DNA of 64,000 bases. Source: Liolophura sinensis (Eukaryota; Mollusca; Polyplacophora; Chitonida; Chitonidae). The position numbers and the translations under genes are program-made. Each line of letters begins with the position of its first letter. Within the stretch, counting starts at the first letter, position 1. The DNA is taken from positions 30,920,402-30,984,401 of the forward strand of contig NC_088301.1 of the NCBI RefSeq assembly GCF_032854445.1, given 5' to 3'. Below the pieces are notes generated by a model. The model made no database searches. It had not been told where the DNA came from and saw only the letters and a program-made list of their open reading frames with translations. Positions 57,697 to 64,000 of this stretch are shown piece by piece.

Positions 57697-57942
57697 TTTA
57701 TTTATTTATTTCATTGGTGTTATACATTGTACTCAAGAATATTTCACGTATACGACGGCGGCCGGCTTTATGGCGGAAGGAAACCGGGCAGAGCCCGTGC
57801 AAAACCCACACCCATCCGCACGTTTTTGAAAGACCTTCCCGCACATGGCCAGAGAGGAAGCCAGCATGAGCTGGAACTGAACTCACAGCGCGCGTGGACA
57901 CGCTGCTCTAGCGCGCTAAACAACTGAGCCACGGAGGCCCCC
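57697..57942 (-). mobile_element. Full-length core SINE, minus strand
   Basis: A TTTATTTATTTATT tail end, CTCAAGAATATTTCACG, ACGACGGCGGCCGGCTTTA, AGAGAGGAAGCCAGCATG, and a complete head end ACTGAGCCACGGAGGCCCCC. Probable target duplication AGCACGGTGA (57687-57696) against AGCACGATGA (57946-57955), one mismatch. Confidence 0.9.
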
Positions 57943-58694
57943 AGTAGCACGATGAAGCTTAATTCAATGCCTTGGTAGTTATATACTAGATAACGCGATT
58001 ACTTGTCTATGGGGAATTATGCTGTATAAACCGTAGCAAATTTGTACAATTTATCTTCTTATTTTGCGGAAATATTGCATTGTTTTGTATTGCATCATAG
58101 CCCGCTTCATTCCGCCCGATCCGTGTGTGTAACCTAGATTAGTCTATCCGACGGCAATCCTGTCCCCTGATGTAATCATTATTATACAGGGCAATTATGC
58201 TACAATGGCAATTCCGGAGATTAGGGGAGTACTATGAACGTGATGGTATATATAAGGACGACATTTACCCTCAGCAATTAAGCTAAATCTCTGTCTGGGG
58301 CGTGATGGCTGAGCTATGGCTGGGACACGGTTACAGTTTTAGTCCACTAGTTATGAAATGCTGCGTGGACACAGGAAGCAAATAATCATAAAGCAACGCA
58401 TTATTACATAGGTTGGTCATTTACATTTACTCAGAGTATCACCATCTCAAATAAAATCCACTCAAAAGTCATGCCTGAGAGATTAATATTGCCATTCAAC
58501 AGAGTATCGCCTAGTACTCAACATAAGCTAAATTCGAAGTAGAATTAAGGCAGAGAGCAAAAATAATAAATAGAGGAGGCGTTTCTCATCCAGATTTGCT
58601 TAGCATTACAATGTATTACTACCTTTAGATATAGGTGGAAAGTCCCAAAAGGGTAAGTCGACAGTCCGTTTCCACTTCCTGTCTTTATCCGTCT

Positions 58695-59180
58695 GAACAG
58701 ATCTTAAAGGGCTACCATAGACAAAGACAGACTTGCTCTTACGATTCTTCCTTCGCCGTTGGCGATTGGTGTTTTGTTGTAAATTTCAAGCCAATTGTCA
58801 CGCTGTCGTCGCTGCACAGGTTTTACTGTGCTGTAGTCCTTTATGTTAGTTACGGTTACCATACAGTATCTCCATCCTCCAGTGTTCCAGGGGCTTTATT
58901 TGATCAACCCGCTCAATACAAGAAAAGATAACACCAGACTAAATGCATACATGCATGCATAAAGTATCCCATAGGAAGTTAAAAATGCGTAATTTTTTAT
59001 TCTTGTGGTGTTGCACATATATTAGAGATATTAGTTTTAACCAGTCAGGCATGAGCCATTACTATTACCCAAGGACGCGGTGTTTCCGCTTACGTCACCG
59101 GGTACGAGTGACGCAACATTTTGTATCCGATTGCTCTAACATGGCGCATCTCATGAGCTAGTAAGAAATCCTTATTAAAA
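58695..59180 (+). repeat. Dispersed repeat, copy 2 (partner at 14670-15035)
   Basis: GAACAGATCTTAAAGGG at the left. Then, after about 200 bases absent from copy 1, ATAAAGTATCC, CTTGTGGTGTTGCAC, GTGTTTCCGCTTACGTCACC and AACATGGCGCATC. Confidence 0.58.
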
Positions 59181-62100
59181 GTTGATTTTTTGAGTCACCA
59201 AGCTTGTCAGAAAAAAATGCCTGTGACCTTCCAGGTCTGTTTCCACCCATCTTCCCAAATAACTCCAGTTATATTCTTCGCTTCCTTTGCTCTTAAGCTT
59301 TCAGTCTTATTCATTGGAATCGTGGATTTGCATATATTTGTTATATGAGACAGAACATGTGTGAATGGTGACATCAGGAAATCCTGAATATCAAGTTTGA
59401 ATTTGCCGACGACGCATTTAACTGGTCGTTTTAAACACCAGATGAAACTGTGTTGTACAAAAAGGCTTATATTTACACGAATTAAGGACGACATGAGGAA
59501 ATCCTAACTACGAAGTTCGAATTTACCGACAACGCATTTGAATGCTTGTTTTAACTACATGTACCAAATGAAATTGTCTAGGAAGAAAGGCACATGAAGT
59601 ATGTGAATATGTAGTAAATATGGCAGTCACGGTAATTTAATTTAATGAGATGGAAAACACCTAATATGTGGAACAACTGTCACATACTAGACTATTTCAG
59701 CCCCATACTAGACACAGAGGCCACAGCTAATAGACTTGAAATTAAGTTTTTGTGATGAACTTCAGTTACGTACATTGTTGTTAGCTATGGCAGACTTAAC
59801 AAATCCCGGTGGATATGTTTGCTAAATTATGTTTAAGTGTAATTAAAAACTCTTTTGTACAATCCATGTGTACACGTTTATGCGTGATCAACTTAATGTT
59901 CCGTAAGCTCCCAAAAGCATCGCTACGTCCAAAGATCTTGAGCAATAATTAAATTTCTCCGTAAAATTCCGTCTTCTATATATCACTTTTTATCCTAAGG
60001 CTCACCTCAAAGTTAAGACCCACTGTCTAGCCCGCGGTGAGAACATGTATTGTGAACTAGAATTACAAAACCGTTTTTCCCATAGGGTGAAGCAATTTCA
60101 GACAAATTACAGCGCAATATCTCCACCGAAAATCGATAGAAGCCACTTCAACTGATTTGTCGACAGTGTTTGTACAGGATGTAGACCCAGTTATAAGCCG
60201 AGAAGGTCTTCAAACAGCGGTCTAGAGTAAACTGTTAAAATGTTAGAAACTTTCCAATAACGACCTTACTCCAAAACGAGAACATTACCAAGCCTGTCAA
60301 CAAATATCCCTGCACCGATATTGTAGACATTTGGTAGCATGTCATTAATACTTGGCAATAAATTATAAATACATAGTTGTATGTGGAACATTGTTTTATG
60401 CCTTCCTGACATAGACCATGAAATGCAGAGTAGTGAGGAAAAATATGCATGACAACTTTTGAGTTTCTCTAGGAAACACATGTTTACATCTATTCTCATT
60501 ACGATAGACTGATTGTTAACTGGACATTTTAACACGAAAAAGCAATCTAGAGTGGCACCTACGTCATTTTGTGACATTAAGGGATAGCGTGATGCAGCAC
60601 AACCTCCTCTTGCAATTACATCAGCGTGAGACGAATCGGTAATTGTCACCCCTGACTGTTTTCTTTCTGGGAAAATACTCCCGTTCTTCTTTGCAGCCAT
60701 ATTACCATCCATTTAGGATGGCAGTTTGTCAAGACTAAACTGTGCATCATTCGAAGCACGCCAGATCGCCCACAGCGGTCCGGATACACTCATGAAAACC
60801 ACCATGCGTGCAGTTGATTTCATTAAAAATACTCATTGTATTGAAAGAAAGTGGAGATTTTAAATGAAATCTTCCACATCCGTTCCCGCAATGGTGGGTT
60901 ATTTCCTCACTGAATGACTTCACCTTATGATGTTGGAGTACATGCCACAGAAGAAGCTCAAGCAAATTGAACAACAAAAAGAGCATCGAATTTTTTCCAG
61001 TCCAGCAGTATGTAGGGTTTGTGGGCGGTATTTGACGTGTCTAATGACATATGCTCAATTAGTCATCCTGAATCTGATCAATTATGTGCACGGAAAACAA
61101 CGTGAAATCTTGGTGATCAAGTTGCTTCCCAACAAAGCAACACGCCACTGGTGTTTTGGACAAACAGTCTATTTATTTGCTGGAATGTTTTCCAATGAGT
61201 GATTCACAGTACAGCACCAGATGTCTCCCTGTGCAAATGCCTGCAATATATGAATCTCAAAAATGCATTTTACAATTGTCATTTTTGATTCCTGATTCAG
61301 TGTTGACTAGTCTGAGATTATGGTTTAACTGCTGACATTTTCCCGGAGCATACGGAAATGCAAATCTGCAATTATACATGTTGTATATACAGTACCTGAC
61401 AATGTTGGGAGTGTAAACATTTGACAGAATCCGCAATGATTTGGCGAAATATCATCTTTTTAAAGAAATTAGAAACACGGCAAATGACACAAAAATCACT
61501 GTGCGTGTTCTATACATTAACATTTTATGCCTGTTTACCGTCTTGTTTTTACATCACCCAAACTTGTATGTCAAATGATGTGGCGTTACAGAAATAATTG
61601 GCTTGCAAAATAAGGTAATTTTAGGCAAACCCTGCCCACAATGGTGATGAACTAGAACACATAACCGTTACACTATGTACATCTGGGTGAGTATGGTCCA
61701 CCCATATGTTAATCCCCGGTCTCCGGTTGTAGCCAGCCAATGCCGTTAGGCTATAGTATATCCCATGCGCATTGAAACATTAAACGTTCTTCGTGTTTTC
61801 AGACGTAAAACGCAGGAAACATTTTCTCTGGAATGTTAGATATCTTCAACTGCCCCAATAAGATCTATATCACCTTTTGTTCACCTGCATGACCAGAGGA
61901 TGAAAATTGTTCATAAAATATTCAAGTTATTATTCATTTTTACGCGATGATACATACGTCAAGATAATTTTATTATAGTATTTGCATTCTGGATGGACCA
62001 GCGCAACCTGGTAATTACGTAGCAAACTTGCCAACACAAAGCCGCCGTCGGGTCTGATGCCAAGCCTAAGGCTTTGAACGCCCCTTCCACCCACTCCCAA

Positions 62101-63869
62101 CTATAACACCCCAAGAGAATCCGAAGGCACCTAATATCCTATATCCCATTACAAATGGCCAATACAGTTTGAATATGCTGCGTATTTGTACACTGTGCAT
62201 TTGATTTATTGTAGATTTCAATTTGATATCTTCATTCACAGCCGCAGTGACGGACCTCGTATAACAAGAAATATCTCACTGTAGATCGATCCTTCCATGT
62301 GCCTTTGAAAGACCAGAGGGAAAACTTCATTTTTTTTTAGCGCATCAAAGAACTGGATCGATGAAATGTGTTTGCTATATGGACTGCGCAAACGGAGTGT
62401 TTTTGTACAAGTTGTCATGGCCTACTGTTAGAATGTTTACAGGACATCGATTTCCAGTCTAGTCTCAGTGACCAGACTCAGTCTGCTGACTGTGTACAGC
62501 GCTATTGTATTCATTAGCAGACAGCTGTGTCGATTACACAGTTAATAGTCGAGAATCAGCGATACGGTGTTATTATACTAGGCTACTCAAACAAATGCAT
62601 ATGTTTTGTCAGTAAACATACATCAGGTTTACAAAACCTCACAAAATAATTTTTGTGAAAAAATAGGGATAATGGCCTTCACAAGCTATTTTCACAGGTA
62701 GTTAAGATTGTTATTTTTAGGTACATTTTCTGACGAGGAAAATAACACACGATTTTCTTTTCAGATCCAGAGTTTTCGAATGCCCTTTGAAATTGCTTTT
62801 GAACACCCATACATTCATTAATTTTTTATCAGAATGTTCGCAAGATAGTTAATGGAAATGTAACCTCACATTATTAAACACCTTTTTAGTTACGACATGC
62901 TGCTCAATATTATACGTCGCCCTGTCTGTGTGTCAATCTTCCAGCTATTGGCCGGTCAGTCAGTCAGACTTTTGACATCCTATGTACCGCTACCTTTTAC
63001 CATTTTGTGAATTTGTCCTTGTTAAAAATGTTCCTTAAGCACACACTACATGTAGTTCGTGTGTATGACAAGCCGTTTTGTTCACAATTTACAGATGTCT
63101 TCAGTTATTTGATGATATGATCAAATCGTCTGCACAAATCTCCATATGATCTAAAGATATCATGAAACGATTTTCACAGCTATAGCTGACAGGGCAAAGA
63201 GCACATTATTGACTCGTCCCTTACCGTGAAATTGCGCGATAACGTAAGCAGCTCCTCTCAGAAGCTTTAAGAAAAATGGTATGCACATTTATGAAGATCT
63301 TTGCCACCAGAAGGCAATCTTAAGACATCACGTTCTTCTAACTCCTAAGAAAGCAGGCTGCACTGCATCGGTCATGTTGAACTGAGTTGTTGTTGCAACA
63401 GAAGGGTTGCATGATCTACTTAGGGTAGCCATATTGGCGTGTTCTGGCCATAGCAGCCCATGTTAATAGGTCTCCAATATGGCTACCTGGCCATTGTTCT
63501 GCCAAGGTGATGACGTCACATGCAGCCCCCTACAAAACGCCATCTGCCTCAAGCTGGAGGGGTGGGGTGGTAGAGAGGGGTGTTAGTTACAGGGAGCAAT
63601 CATTTACGCTTTCTTCAATAGCCGCCATGTTAAATGATATCACCAAATATGCTCAAATCATCAAACGATATCATCGTTAATCATCAAGATAACTGATAGA
63701 TATACAAATAGCTCTATTTTACGCTGTCTGGAAATCATTTATCGGAGATAGGTGTAAATAATTTGATCATGTCATAAAATAATTGAAGATATCTGTAAAT
63801 TTTTAATAAATAGCAAATAACATAGTTTGCGATACAACCGCCGGATTAAATAAAATGAAAAATAGGAGG
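59181..63869. other. No gene recognised
   Basis: Unassigned AT-rich DNA. Two adjacent minus-strand open frames (60747-60986 and 60266-60712; the second starts MDGNMAAKKNGSIF) have no domain I recognise. A 12-base inverted repeat (TAGCCATATTGG and its inverse) flanks about 63427-63488. Confidence 0.4.
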
Positions 63870-64000
63870 CAAATAAATCACCGAACGTTTATAGATAAAC
63901 GCAGAAAGTATATAGATAAAACATAGAACGTTTATAGATAAACCATCGAAAATTCAGATAAACCATCAAACGTCCAGATTAACTACAGTACGTTCAGATA
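63870..64000 (+). repeat. Tandem repeat running off the window end
   Basis: Variants of GAACGTTTATAGATAAACCAT with a period near 18-30 bases, present at least five times and continuing past the last base. The full extent is not visible. Confidence 0.7.

Noticed and set aside
60266-60986. Two neighbouring minus-strand open frames (79 and 148 codons)
   Set aside because: No recognisable domain, different frames, no clear splice sites between them; kept only as a note.

Overview
The window is eukaryotic, AT-rich and intron-rich. It carries many copies of tRNA-derived SINEs whose conserved core and tail are of the kind common in molluscs, so the source is most likely a mollusc (bivalve or gastropod), or at least a lophotrochozoan. 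The species is not determinable by eye. There are no prokaryotic genes, operons or CRISPR arrays, and almost all short open frames are chance or repeat frames.

One gene can be assembled with confidence, on the + strand from 27377 to 51181. Eight exons join in phase into 545 codons plus stop. The first visible exon encodes an acidic leader and a TIR domain, the next a short Ser-rich linker, and the last six a protein resembling TMEM268 (DUF4481), with two membrane segments and a C-terminal Cys-x-Cys region. The likely product is a membrane-anchored protein with a cytosolic N-terminal TIR domain. The 5' exon with the start codon is missing from the model. The TIR and linker exons are both symmetric phase 1-1 exons, as expected if the TIR was added by exon shuffling.

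The introns are loaded with repeats. A 68-69 bp minisatellite (28.3-30.0 kb) has a splice-donor-like hexamer in most units. A 90 bp satellite of about 65 units (35.6-42.1 kb) contains two copies of one SINE insertion with the same target-site duplication, so the locus itself was duplicated. The last intron holds a pyrimidine-rich minisatellite. The left 27 kb has no recognisable host exon. It holds a minisatellite interrupted by an internally deleted LTR retrotransposon (5343-7199, minus strand, 4 bp target duplication), a palindromic foldback element (about 21.77-22.63 kb) with diverged relatives elsewhere, and many SINE pieces. The right 12.8 kb after the gene has a candidate poly(A) signal, two minisatellites, SINEs and otherwise unassigned AT-rich DNA.
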